A stretch of DNA of 64,000 bases from Pseudomonadota bacterium (GTDB taxonomy: Bacteria > Pseudomonadota > Alphaproteobacteria > Caulobacterales > Caulobacteraceae), in contig JAIUNU010000004.1 of assembly GCA_020161365.1 (NCBI GenBank), forward strand, positions 124,001-188,000, written 5' to 3'. Shown piece after piece: positions 43,849 through 50,882 of the stretch (positions within the stretch are counted from its first letter, which is position 1; each line of letters opens with the position of its first letter). The notes below the pieces were generated by a model that searched no databases, had not been told where the DNA came from, and saw only the letters and a program-made list of their open reading frames with translations. The position numbers and the translations under genes are program-made.

Positions 43849-44751
43849 ATGCTTCTGCCCACGCTCCGCCAACTCCAGTACCTGAAGCTCCTGTCCGAGC
43901 ATGGCTCCTTCAGCCGCGCGGCCGAGAACGCGCACGTCACCCAGCCGACCCTGTCGGCCGGCATCCAGGAGCTGGAGAAGATCCTGGGCGCGCCGGTCGT
44001 CGATCGGGCGCGGTCCGGCGTGATCCTCACCGCCGCTGGTCAGGAGGCGGTGCGACGCGCCGAGGACATCCTGGCCCGGGCCGAGGATCTGGTTCAGGCC
44101 GCGCGAGGCGCGGGCCAGCCGCTGGCCGGGCGTTTCCGTCTGGGCGTGATCCCGACCGTAGCGCCCTATCTCCTGCCGCGCGCGCTGCCTGTGCTGCGGG
44201 ACCGTTTCCCCAAGCTGAAGCTGTTCTTGCGCGAGGACCTTACCCACCGGCTTATCGGCGCCTTGAAGACCGGCGCGCTGGACGCGGCGCTGATCGCTCT
44301 TCCCTACGACATGAGCGGCCTGGACTGGGCCCACGTCGAGGACGACGAACTTCTGGCCGCCGCGCCCGCCAACCATCCGATGGCGGCCTCGACCCGGGTG
44401 GACCCCGACAGTCTCGCCGGCGAGGATCTGATCCTGCTGGAGGACGGGCACTGTCTGCGCGACCACGCCTTGGCCGCGTGCGGACTGGAGCCGCCGCGCG
44501 GGGTCGGCGAGGAAGAAACCTTCGCCGCGACGTCGCTGCCGACGCTGGTGCAGATGATCGGATCTGGGCTGGGGGTTTCGTTCCTGCCCAAGATGGCCGT
44601 GCAGGCTGGTTTGACCGACAAGGCGGCGGTCACCGTCCGCCCCTTGGACGCTGATCATCCCAGCCGCGAGATCGTCGTGGCCTGGCGGGCCGGCTCCAGC
44701 CGGGGCGTCGAGGGTCGGCTCCTGGCCGACACGCTCCGGGACGCGGTCTAG
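43849..44751 (+). CDS. oxyR: Hydrogen-peroxide-sensing LysR regulator OxyR
   Basis: This 300-residue LysR regulator has an N-terminal winged HTH (residues 1-60, LRQLQYLKLLSEHGSFSRAAENAHVTQPTLSAGIQELE) and a redox-sensing effector domain. The key feature is DGHCLRDHALAACGL, whose two cysteines are spaced C-x8-C exactly as in OxyR of E. coli, where they form the peroxide-induced disulfide. The start could be the ATG at 43849 (MLLPTLRQLQYL) or the one at 43840 three codons upstream; the shorter one matches the family better. It is divergent from ahpD, its likely target. Confidence 0.93.
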   Translation: MLLPTLRQLQYLKLLSEHGSFSRAAENAHVTQPTLSAGIQELEKILGAPVVDRARSGVILTAAGQEAVRRAEDILARAEDLVQAARGAGQPLAGRFRLGVIPTVAPYLLPRALPVLRDRFPKLKLFLREDLTHRLIGALKTGALDAALIALPYDMSGLDWAHVEDDELLAAAPANHPMAASTRVDPDSLAGEDLILLEDGHCLRDHALAACGLEPPRGVGEEETFAATSLPTLVQMIGSGLGVSFLPKMAVQAGLTDKAAVTVRPLDADHPSREIVVAWRAGSSRGVEGRLLADTLRDAV

Positions 44752-44779
44752 GCTCCGCCGGGAACGGTGCGCCCCTGCG

Positions 44780-45550
44780 CTACGCCGTGTGTGAAATCGG
44801 GCCTTCGGCGCGTCCTTCGACGAACTGACGGACATAGGGATTGTCGGTGGTGGCCAACTCGGAGGCCGGCCCGCGCCAGATAATGCGCCCGTCGTGCAGC
44901 ATGGCGATCTCGTCGCCGATCGTCTGCGCCGAGGCCAGGTCGTGGGTGATCGAGACCGCCGTCGAACCCAGACGGCGAACCTGGTCCGAGATCAGCTGAT
45001 TGATCGCCGCCGCCGTAATGGGATCCAGCCCCGTGGTCGGTTCGTCGAAGAACAGGATCTCGGGCTGAGCCACCACGGCGCGGGCCAGCCCGACGCGCTT
45101 TTGCATGCCGCCCGACAGCTCGGACGGGAAACGGTCGGCGACATCGGCGGACAGGCGAACCTGCTCCAAGGCCTCGATTGCCCGCTCCCGAGCCTTTCGC
45201 CGGGACACGCCGTCGGCGTTGATGAGCCGGAACGCGACGTTCTCCCAGATGGTCAGGCTGTCGAACAGCGCCGCGCCCTGAAACAGAACCCCGACGCGCG
45301 AGAACAGCTTGCGGCGCTGGCCTTCCGACAGGCCGACGATGTTCTTCCCGTCGAGCTCGATCGCTCCAGCCTCCGGCCGCAGAAGACCCAGCGCCGCCTT
45401 GATCGTCACCGACTTGCCCTGGCCTGAACCGCCAATGATCACCAGCGACCGCCCCGGGGCGACCGACAGGTCGAGCTGGTCGAGCACCTTGCGATCGCCG
45501 AACTGCTTGGTGACGCCCTTCCAGGCGAGCTTTGGAACCGCGCTGGTCAT
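44780..45550 (-). CDS. mlaF: Phospholipid-transport ABC ATPase MlaF
   Basis: This 256-residue ABC ATPase powers the Mla retrograde or anterograde phospholipid pathway at the inner membrane. Walker A is IIGGSGQGKSVTIKAALG, the signature is PSELSGGMQKRVGLARA, Walker B is PEILFFDEPTTGLDPITA and the switch is SITHDL. The Q-loop reads GVLFQGAALFDSLTIWENVAF, the sequence typical of MlaF/Ttg2A. The ATG at 45550 overlaps the mlaE stop by four bases. It is the last gene of the mlaA-C-D-E-F operon. Confidence 0.95.
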   Translation of the reverse strand: MTSAVPKLAWKGVTKQFGDRKVLDQLDLSVAPGRSLVIIGGSGQGKSVTIKAALGLLRPEAGAIELDGKNIVGLSEGQRRKLFSRVGVLFQGAALFDSLTIWENVAFRLINADGVSRRKARERAIEALEQVRLSADVADRFPSELSGGMQKRVGLARAVVAQPEILFFDEPTTGLDPITAAAINQLISDQVRRLGSTAVSITHDLASAQTIGDEIAMLHDGRIIWRGPASELATTDNPYVRQFVEGRAEGPISHTA

Positions 45551-46356
45551 GACATGTGCGTGAAAAGGGTGGTCAGGAGGTAGTCCGAGGCGAAGATCAG
45601 GATCGCCGAGGAAACCACCGCATGCGTCGTGGCCCGGCCGACGCCGCGCGCGCCGCCTGACGCGTTGTAGCCGTGATAGCAGCCCATCAAGGCCACGATG
45701 AAGCCGAACACGGCCGCCTTGATGAGGCCCGAGACGATGTCCCAGCTCTCAAGAAAGTTGATGGTGTTGCGGACATAGACCGTCGGATTGAACTCCAGCA
45801 CCCGGGTGGCGACCAGCCAGCCGCCGGCGATGCCGATGATGTCGGCCACAGCGGTCAGCAGGGGCAGGGTCAGCACCGCCGCCAGCAGACGCGGGGCGAC
45901 GAGGTAACGGAATGGGTCGGTCGACAGGGTGCGCATGGCGTCGATCTGCTCGGTCGCACGCATGGCGCCGATCTCTGCGGCGATCGCGGCCGAGACGCGG
46001 CCGGCCAGCATCAGGGCGGCCAGCACGGGCCCAAGTTCCCGCGTGATGCCCAGCGCGACGATCTGCGGCATGACCTGTTCGGCGTTGAACCGTCCGCCGC
46101 CGGTGAAGATGTTCAGCGCCAGGGCCGCGCCCGTGAACACCGCCGTCAGGCCGACGACCGGAAGCGAGAAGAATCCGATCGCCACGATCTGACGGCGTAG
46201 CTGGCTGACGAACCAGACCGGCGTCAGGGCGGCGATGATCCCGCGCACGGCGAAGACGCCGACCGCGCCCACCAGGCGCACGGCGGCCAGCGCCGAGCGG
46301 CCCAGGGCCTGGACGGGGTGGGTGGCGACGCGCCGGGCCGCCTCGGCCGCGGTCAT
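45547..46356 (-). CDS. mlaE: Phospholipid-transport permease MlaE
   Basis: This 269-residue MlaE-family permease has about five hydrophobic segments. The family core GITRELGPVLAALMLAGRVSAAIAAEIGAMRATEQIDAMRTLSTDP occupies residues 110-155, with SWDIVSGLIKAAVFGFIVALMGCYHGYNA near the C-terminus. It forms the membrane part of the MlaFEDB complex. It starts two bases before the mlaD stop region and overlaps mlaF, so expression is coupled. Confidence 0.95.
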   Translation of the reverse strand: MTAAEAARRVATHPVQALGRSALAAVRLVGAVGVFAVRGIIAALTPVWFVSQLRRQIVAIGFFSLPVVGLTAVFTGAALALNIFTGGGRFNAEQVMPQIVALGITRELGPVLAALMLAGRVSAAIAAEIGAMRATEQIDAMRTLSTDPFRYLVAPRLLAAVLTLPLLTAVADIIGIAGGWLVATRVLEFNPTVYVRNTINFLESWDIVSGLIKAAVFGFIVALMGCYHGYNASGGARGVGRATTHAVVSSAILIFASDYLLTTLFTHMS

Positions 46357-46357
46357 C

Positions 46358-46870
46358 TCAGTAGCTCTCGGCCGGCTGGGTGGCAGGACTGGTCGCTGTT
46401 GGGGCGGGCGCGGCCGCCGCCCCGCCTTGCGGGCGGATCACCGAGCCGATCAGGCCAAAGAGGTCGACCGCGCCCTGCGTGTTCTCGATCTCGCCGCCGG
46501 GCTTGAGGTCGTCCAGCGAGGCGCCGGGCGCGATGGCCACGTGCGTGCCGCCCAGCAGGCCGTCGCTGGTGATCTTGGCCGTCGAGTCGGCGGGCAGCTT
46601 CACGGTGGGGTCGAGGCTGAGCTTGGCCACCGCCAGATAGGTCTTGGGCTCGAGCGTGACTTCGGAGACGGTGCCCACCTTGACGCCCGCGACCGTGACA
46701 GCCGCGCCGGGGGCCAGCGAGCCGGCCTCGCCGAACTTGGCGCTGATCTCATAGTCGCCGCGCTTCATGTGAACGCCGCCGACGGTCAGCGAATAGGTCA
46801 AGAACCCCGCCGCCAGGGCGAGAACGACGACGCCCATGGCCGTCTCGGCCCATTGTTCGCGCACAGCCAT
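46358..46870 (-). CDS. mlaD: MCE-domain phospholipid-binding protein MlaD
   Basis: This 170-residue protein has one N-terminal membrane anchor (about 9-30, TAMGVVVLALAAGFLTYSLTV) and a periplasmic MCE domain (YEISAKFGEAGSLAPGAAVTVAGVKVGTVSEVTLEPKTYLAVAKL). The IKSDGLLGG-type motif reads AKITSDGLLGGTHVAIAPGAS. The C-terminal tail is alanine/proline-rich and unstructured. It forms the hexameric ring above MlaE. Confidence 0.95.
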   Translation of the reverse strand: MAVREQWAETAMGVVVLALAAGFLTYSLTVGGVHMKRGDYEISAKFGEAGSLAPGAAVTVAGVKVGTVSEVTLEPKTYLAVAKLSLDPTVKLPADSTAKITSDGLLGGTHVAIAPGASLDDLKPGGEIENTQGAVDLFGLIGSVIRPQGGAAAAPAPTATSPATQPAESY

Positions 46871-46900
46871 ATGCTTCTGCCTCTCAGGTTCGGGCCGCGT

Positions 46901-47545
46901 CTAGCGGCGACCCGAGCCGCCCTTCTGGAGTTGGTTGATCAGCACGTCGATATTGCCGCCGGCGTTGTCGATCGTGGACACGAAGTCCTGTTGCTGGGTG
47001 ATCGCCAACCAGATTCCCTTGAACTGGACGTCGACCACCTTCCAGTTCGCGCCGCCGCCGAGCACCCGCCAGGAGACTGGCACCGGCTGGCTGAGCTGGC
47101 CGCCGGAGACCACCGTGTTGACGATGACGTCGCCCGGCTTGCGGACAACCGAGCCGGTGACCTTCAGCTGTTCGCCGCGATAGTCGCTGATGCGGCTCTG
47201 ATAGACGTTCTCGGCATAGGTCCGGAACACGGGGGTGAACCGGGCCCGCTGCTCCGGCGTGATCGTGCGCGCATACTTGCCCAGCACGAAGTTGGTGATG
47301 CGCGGCACATCGGCCAGCTCGTCGACGGCCTGGTGGAAGACCTGCTTCTTCTGCGCCTCGTTCATGCCCTTGTTGGCCAGAACGCTGATCACGCGCTGGG
47401 CCTTGGCCTGCACGAAGGCCTCGGCGCCGGGGTCGCGCGCGCCGCTCTGGGCCATGGCCGGAGCGGCGATGGCCGAAAGGGCGACGCCGACGGCGGCCAG
47501 AAGCGTCTTGTTGGCTTGGCGACGGGTGGAGAGGATGTTTCGCAT
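46901..47545 (-). CDS. mlaC: Periplasmic phospholipid carrier MlaC
   Basis: This 214-residue protein has a signal peptide (cleavage after PAMA, near residue 32) and a mature MlaC/Ttg2D domain with LGKYARTITPEQRARFTPVFRTYAENVY, VNTVVSGGQLSQPVPVSWRVL and WKVVDVQFKGIWLAITQQQDF. It shuttles phospholipid between MlaA in the outer membrane and the MlaD ring. It lies 31 bp before mlaD and 17 bp after mlaA. Confidence 0.94.
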   Translation of the reverse strand: MRNILSTRRQANKTLLAAVGVALSAIAAPAMAQSGARDPGAEAFVQAKAQRVISVLANKGMNEAQKKQVFHQAVDELADVPRITNFVLGKYARTITPEQRARFTPVFRTYAENVYQSRISDYRGEQLKVTGSVVRKPGDVIVNTVVSGGQLSQPVPVSWRVLGGGANWKVVDVQFKGIWLAITQQQDFVSTIDNAGGNIDVLINQLQKGGSGRR

Positions 47546-47562
47546 GGTTCTACCGGGGAAGA

Positions 47563-48420
47563 TCAGGGTGAGGGCGGCGACGGCGTGGTCGGCTCGCCAG
47601 GCGGCGTGTCGAAATCGGGAAGAGTCTCGGTCTCGCCCGTAGCTTCACGCACGAAGGCCTCGCGGTACTGCCCATAGGCGGAGCGAGTGGTCACGTAGGG
47701 ATCGGCCGCGTCCTTCAGGGCTCTGAACCCGGAGTCCGTCGCGGCGCGCAGGTCCACCACCGTGACCGCAGTCCGCGCCTTGCCGAAGTCGGTGTCGAAG
47801 CCGCCGGCGACCATCGAGACCGGATCGGTGACGATGTCGAGCGCGCGGCCGACGCCGTCCCGGACATTCAGCGGCCCCATCAGGGGGACATAGAGGTAGG
47901 CGCCGGGGCCTGCGCCCCAGCGGCCGAAGGTCTGGCCGAAATCGGCGCCGCGCGGCGGCAGGCCCATCTTGGCGGCGACATCGAACAGGCCCAGCACGCC
48001 GATCGTCGAATTGACCACGAAGCGGGTGCTGGAGCGTACCGCGCGGCGCGGCTTGCCCTGGAGCACCTGGTTCATCACCGTGTTCGGCTCGCCCAGATTG
48101 TAGATCGCTGAGCTGACGCGGTCGCGCACGACGCGCGGAGTCACGGCCATGTAGCCGTGCGCGATCGGCCCCAGAAAAGCCCGGTCCAATCCCATTCCGA
48201 GCTTGAAGGAGGCCCGGTTCAGGCCTTCCAGCGGGTCATTGGCGGTCTCAGCGGCGGGGGCGGGAAGCGCGGCGTCGCCCTGCGCCAGGGCTCCGGTGGC
48301 GATCGACAGCCCGCAGACGGCGGCCAACACCCCTGCGGCGAGGCGTCGCCCGAGGGGCTGAAGACCTGGACTGTCGTGCTGGTCTCGCAAGCCGATGCTC
48401 CTGCTTCTCATAGGCGCCAT
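47563..48420 (-). CDS. mlaA: Outer-membrane phospholipid extraction protein MlaA (VacJ), lipobox not evident
   Basis: This 285-residue member of the MlaA family is recognised by DPLEGLNRASFKLGMGLDRAFLGPIAHGYMAVTPR and FVVNSTIGVLGLFDVAAKMGLPPRGADFGQTFGRWGAGPGAYLYVPLMGPLNVRD. The N-terminus is long and basic, then hydrophobic (AAGVLAAVCGLSIATGALAQG). The only cysteine there is preceded by AAV, which is a poor lipobox, and ALA-Q looks like an ordinary signal-peptidase I site, unlike the lipoprotein form of E. coli. The C-terminus is proline-rich. The ATG at 48420 or 48411 can start it. It is the first gene of the operon, so the whole Mla system is in one transcription unit. Confidence 0.92.
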   Translation of the reverse strand: MAPMRSRSIGLRDQHDSPGLQPLGRRLAAGVLAAVCGLSIATGALAQGDAALPAPAAETANDPLEGLNRASFKLGMGLDRAFLGPIAHGYMAVTPRVVRDRVSSAIYNLGEPNTVMNQVLQGKPRRAVRSSTRFVVNSTIGVLGLFDVAAKMGLPPRGADFGQTFGRWGAGPGAYLYVPLMGPLNVRDGVGRALDIVTDPVSMVAGGFDTDFGKARTAVTVVDLRAATDSGFRALKDAADPYVTTRSAYGQYREAFVREATGETETLPDFDTPPGEPTTPSPPSP

Positions 48421-48716
48421 GTATTCACGCCGTCTTCCGTATCAAGGATGGGTACAGACTATTTCGGTCCTGCCCGGACGTTCACCGTCGCAGCGCCGAC
48501 GCGGATAATCCGCCGCGAGACTCAACTCTTACGACGGGATCCGGGGGTTCGCTTGTCCGAACACGCCGCGAACGCGCCAAGCTTGGCGGTTTGCCGACGA
48601 GCGTGGCGCCTAAGCCTCGCCGGCGGCCCACGAGAATAGATATATCGAAATTCACTCTTGACCCGAGCGAGTTTCGATATATCTGTAATTTCGATATAAC
48701 GAAATAGGATCTAAAT
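48421..48716. other. Intergenic region between mlaA and the PadR gene
   Basis: These 296 bp separate the divergent starts. The right part is AT-rich and holds three copies of the TCGATATA-type operator described separately. The left 200 bp show no ORF with a ribosome site and no terminator; they should contain the mla promoter, but I cannot point to clear boxes. Confidence 0.5.
48639..48705. promoter_or_regulatory. PadR operator cluster and promoter
   Basis: GATATATCGAAA (48639-48650) and TTTCGATATATC (48672-48683) are perfect 12-bp inverted repeats flanking a TTGACC -35-like box (48658-48663). A third site ATTTCG-ATATAA-CGAAAT (48688-48705) is itself a dyad and lies 11 bp before the start codon. 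Shared TTTCGATATA sequence in all three indicates one regulator, most likely the PadR encoded next. Binding would block the promoter. Confidence 0.65.
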
Positions 48717-49295
48717 ATGTTTGGACGTCATCATCATCATTCGGGCCGCTGGGGCGGCTCCATGCGCGAACATCATGGCCGGCACCCGTTCGGCTTTCAC
48801 GGCGCCCACGGCGGACCGCGTGGGCGAGGCGGTCGGATGGGCCGCTTTTTCGACCACGGCGATCTGCGCTTCGTGGTGCTCAAGCTGATCGCCGACAAGC
48901 CCAGCCACGGCTATGAGCTGATCAAGGCGATCGAGACGGCGGCGGGCGGCGCCTATACGCCCAGTCCGGGCGTCGTCTATCCGACCCTGACCCTGCTGGA
49001 AGAGCTCGGCTACGTGGTCGCCAGCGAGGCGGTCGGCGGCAAGAAGCTGTATGCGATCACCCCCGAAGGCGAGGCGTTTCTGGCCAGCAATGCGCCGTCG
49101 GTGCGCTCGCTCTTCGAACGCATGGCCGAGGCCGCTTCGACCAGCGCAGCCTTCTCGCCGCAGATCATGCGAGCGCGCGAGAACCTCAAGACGGCGCTGC
49201 GCCTGAAACTGCATGGCGGGCAACTGACCGCCGAACAGGTCGCCGCCGTGGCCAAGGCGCTGGACGACGCCGCGGCCGTCATCGAGTCCATCTAG
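48717..49295 (+). CDS. PadR-family regulator with histidine/glycine-rich N-terminus
   Basis: This 192-residue regulator has a N-terminal histidine/glycine/arginine-rich tail (residues 1-45, containing HHHH, HHGRH and HGAHGG) followed by a PadR winged helix (DLRFVVLKLIADKPSHGYELIKAIETAAGGAYTPSPGVVYPTLTLLEELGYV). A helical C-terminal dimer domain completes it. The His-rich tail recalls E. coli YqjI, a PadR-type regulator that senses nickel and controls the iron reductase YqjH. Metal sensing is therefore likely but inferred. It is preceded by three copies of its probable operator and is followed 12 bp later by a DUF2218 gene. Confidence 0.88.
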   Translation: MFGRHHHHSGRWGGSMREHHGRHPFGFHGAHGGPRGRGGRMGRFFDHGDLRFVVLKLIADKPSHGYELIKAIETAAGGAYTPSPGVVYPTLTLLEELGYVVASEAVGGKKLYAITPEGEAFLASNAPSVRSLFERMAEAASTSAAFSPQIMRARENLKTALRLKLHGGQLTAEQVAAVAKALDDAAAVIESI

Positions 49296-49307
49296 GAAAG
49301 ACCATCC

Positions 49308-49652
49308 ATGGAAAGCCATGCCCGGGTCGCCACCGAAAAGGCGGCCCGCTACATGATCCAGCTCGCCAAGCACTGGAGCCACAAGTTCGAGGTCCGTTAC
49401 GACGACACCTCGGCCTATTTTCCGCTGCCGCTCGGAACGTGTCGGATGAGCGCGCACCGGGACGGTCTCGACATCACGGTCGAGGCCGCCGACCTGGAGG
49501 CGCTCTCGGCGCTCGAGGACGTGGTGGCCAAGCACCTGGACCGCTTCGCCTTTCGCGAAGGCGAGCTGAAGTATGGATGGACGCGCGCGTGGCTGGCGGG
49601 CGGGATCGATCCTCAAGCCATCCGGATCAACGCGGCCGCCTCGCGACCCTGA
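49308..49652 (+). CDS. DUF2218 protein
   Basis: This 114-residue protein has the DUF2218 pattern ARYMIQLAKHWSHKFEVRYDDTSAYFPLPLGTCRMSAHRDGLDITVEA, with conserved histidines and a cysteine. It has no signal or membrane segment. DUF2218 is often found next to or fused with siderophore-interacting (YqjH-type) ferric reductases, and here it follows a YqjI-like regulator, so an iron-related role is likely. No reductase gene is in the window. It probably forms an operon with the PadR gene. Confidence 0.8.
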   Translation: MESHARVATEKAARYMIQLAKHWSHKFEVRYDDTSAYFPLPLGTCRMSAHRDGLDITVEAADLEALSALEDVVAKHLDRFAFREGELKYGWTRAWLAGGIDPQAIRINAAASRP

Positions 49653-49662
49653 GGCCCGGCCC

Positions 49663-50748
49663 TCAGTGCAGGCCGCGCAGCAGGTCGATCCGCCGCATCG
49701 CCTTGCCGGGCAGTTCCGAGATCCGGCCCAGCGGCAGGGCCTCGGCCACGCTGCGGACGCCATAGACGGCGTGCCGGACCAGGCTCGGCACCGAGGGCGA
49801 CCCCAGGAAGCCGAACACCACGCGCTGCCGGGCGTTGGAGAGCTCACGCTTGAAGCGGTAGTCGCCGGTCCCAAGATCCAGCCGCGTGTAGGGCGTGCCG
49901 TCCATGCTCTTGAGAATGTCCTGGAACAGCATCATGCCCGGCGAATAGCGCTCGAGGTCGGGGTTGTGGGCGATGAGCCAGCCGTGGATGGTGTGCTCGC
50001 CGCGCAGGTGAAAGTGCACCGCCGCCAGCCGCTCACCCAGATGCAGGGTGTAGAGTCCGCCGCCGAAGTCGGGATCGCGCCGCTCGAAGAGGTCGTCCAG
50101 AAGCCTGTGGACCCAGGGGGCCTTGAAGAGGTCGGTCTGGTGGGTCAGCAGCAGTTGCACGCGTTTCCAGGCGATCAACTGGTCGAAGGCGGCCTGGCTG
50201 CTGGACATCGCCGTGAACCGACAGGGACCCACTTCGCGCTCGGCCTTGCGGCGTTTCTTGTCGATATCCTTCAGCACGCCGATGCCTGAGGCCCGGCGTT
50301 CGTTGGCATAGGCTTCATAGCCGTCTGGCAGCTCCACCATCCAGCTGTCGGTCTGGCCCCGGGCGTGACGGCCCAGGGTCTCGTCATCGGCCATCATGTG
50401 GCAGAAGTCGATCCGGCCTACGCCGAGGGCGCTCAGGAGCTCGCGCGGGTCCATGGTGACGCCGGGCGCCGAGATCAGGGCCTGATAGTCGCACATCGGC
50501 GCGCCAACCGGCATGGCGACGTCCTGGCGGACCCGCACTGGAAGAAACGCCATCGCTTCGCCCCCGGCGCCGCGCTCGATGGCGACCCTGATCTGGTCAC
50601 TCTTGTCGGCCTGGGCGCGGGCGACCGAAAGCGTCCATTGCGGTGACAGAAAGGGCGAGTCCAGCCGCGTCTGGCCCCGGCGCAGCTGCGTCCACCGCGC
50701 GAGGTCGGCGGCCGAGAGGTCCAGGGCTTTGACGATTTCGATGGGCAA
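49663..50748 (-). CDS. hfsK: GNAT/FemAB-like N-acetyltransferase, probable holdfast protein HfsK
   Basis: This 361-residue protein has the split GNAT layout of the BioF2/FemAB-like acetyltransferases. The acetyl-CoA part is about residues 150-300 (ASGIGVLKDIDKKRRKAEREVG, GGGLYTLHLGERLAAVHFHLRGEHTIHGWLIAHNPDLERYSPGMMLFQDIL, RLDLGTGDYRFKREL). A short C-terminal extension follows (VRHAVYGVRSVAEALPLGRISELPGKAMRRIDLLRG). By position, 10 genes from creS in the CB15 order, it corresponds to CC_3689, HfsK, which modifies holdfast polysaccharide and responds to c-di-GMP. The name rests on memory of gene order and family. It converges on the DUF2218 gene with a 10 bp gap. Confidence 0.8.
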   Translation of the reverse strand: MPIEIVKALDLSAADLARWTQLRRGQTRLDSPFLSPQWTLSVARAQADKSDQIRVAIERGAGGEAMAFLPVRVRQDVAMPVGAPMCDYQALISAPGVTMDPRELLSALGVGRIDFCHMMADDETLGRHARGQTDSWMVELPDGYEAYANERRASGIGVLKDIDKKRRKAEREVGPCRFTAMSSSQAAFDQLIAWKRVQLLLTHQTDLFKAPWVHRLLDDLFERRDPDFGGGLYTLHLGERLAAVHFHLRGEHTIHGWLIAHNPDLERYSPGMMLFQDILKSMDGTPYTRLDLGTGDYRFKRELSNARQRVVFGFLGSPSVPSLVRHAVYGVRSVAEALPLGRISELPGKAMRRIDLLRGLH

Positions 50749-50882
50749 AGGGGCCTGTCCGACGGGAAGAGTCGGCGGGCACTCTGGCGCCGAGAGATTT
50801 CCTTAGGGTTGACGCGACGCCGTTACGCGAGGCTCTGCGCCGCTCGCAAGCCCTTAAGGGCGGGGCGAACGGCGCCGCCGTC

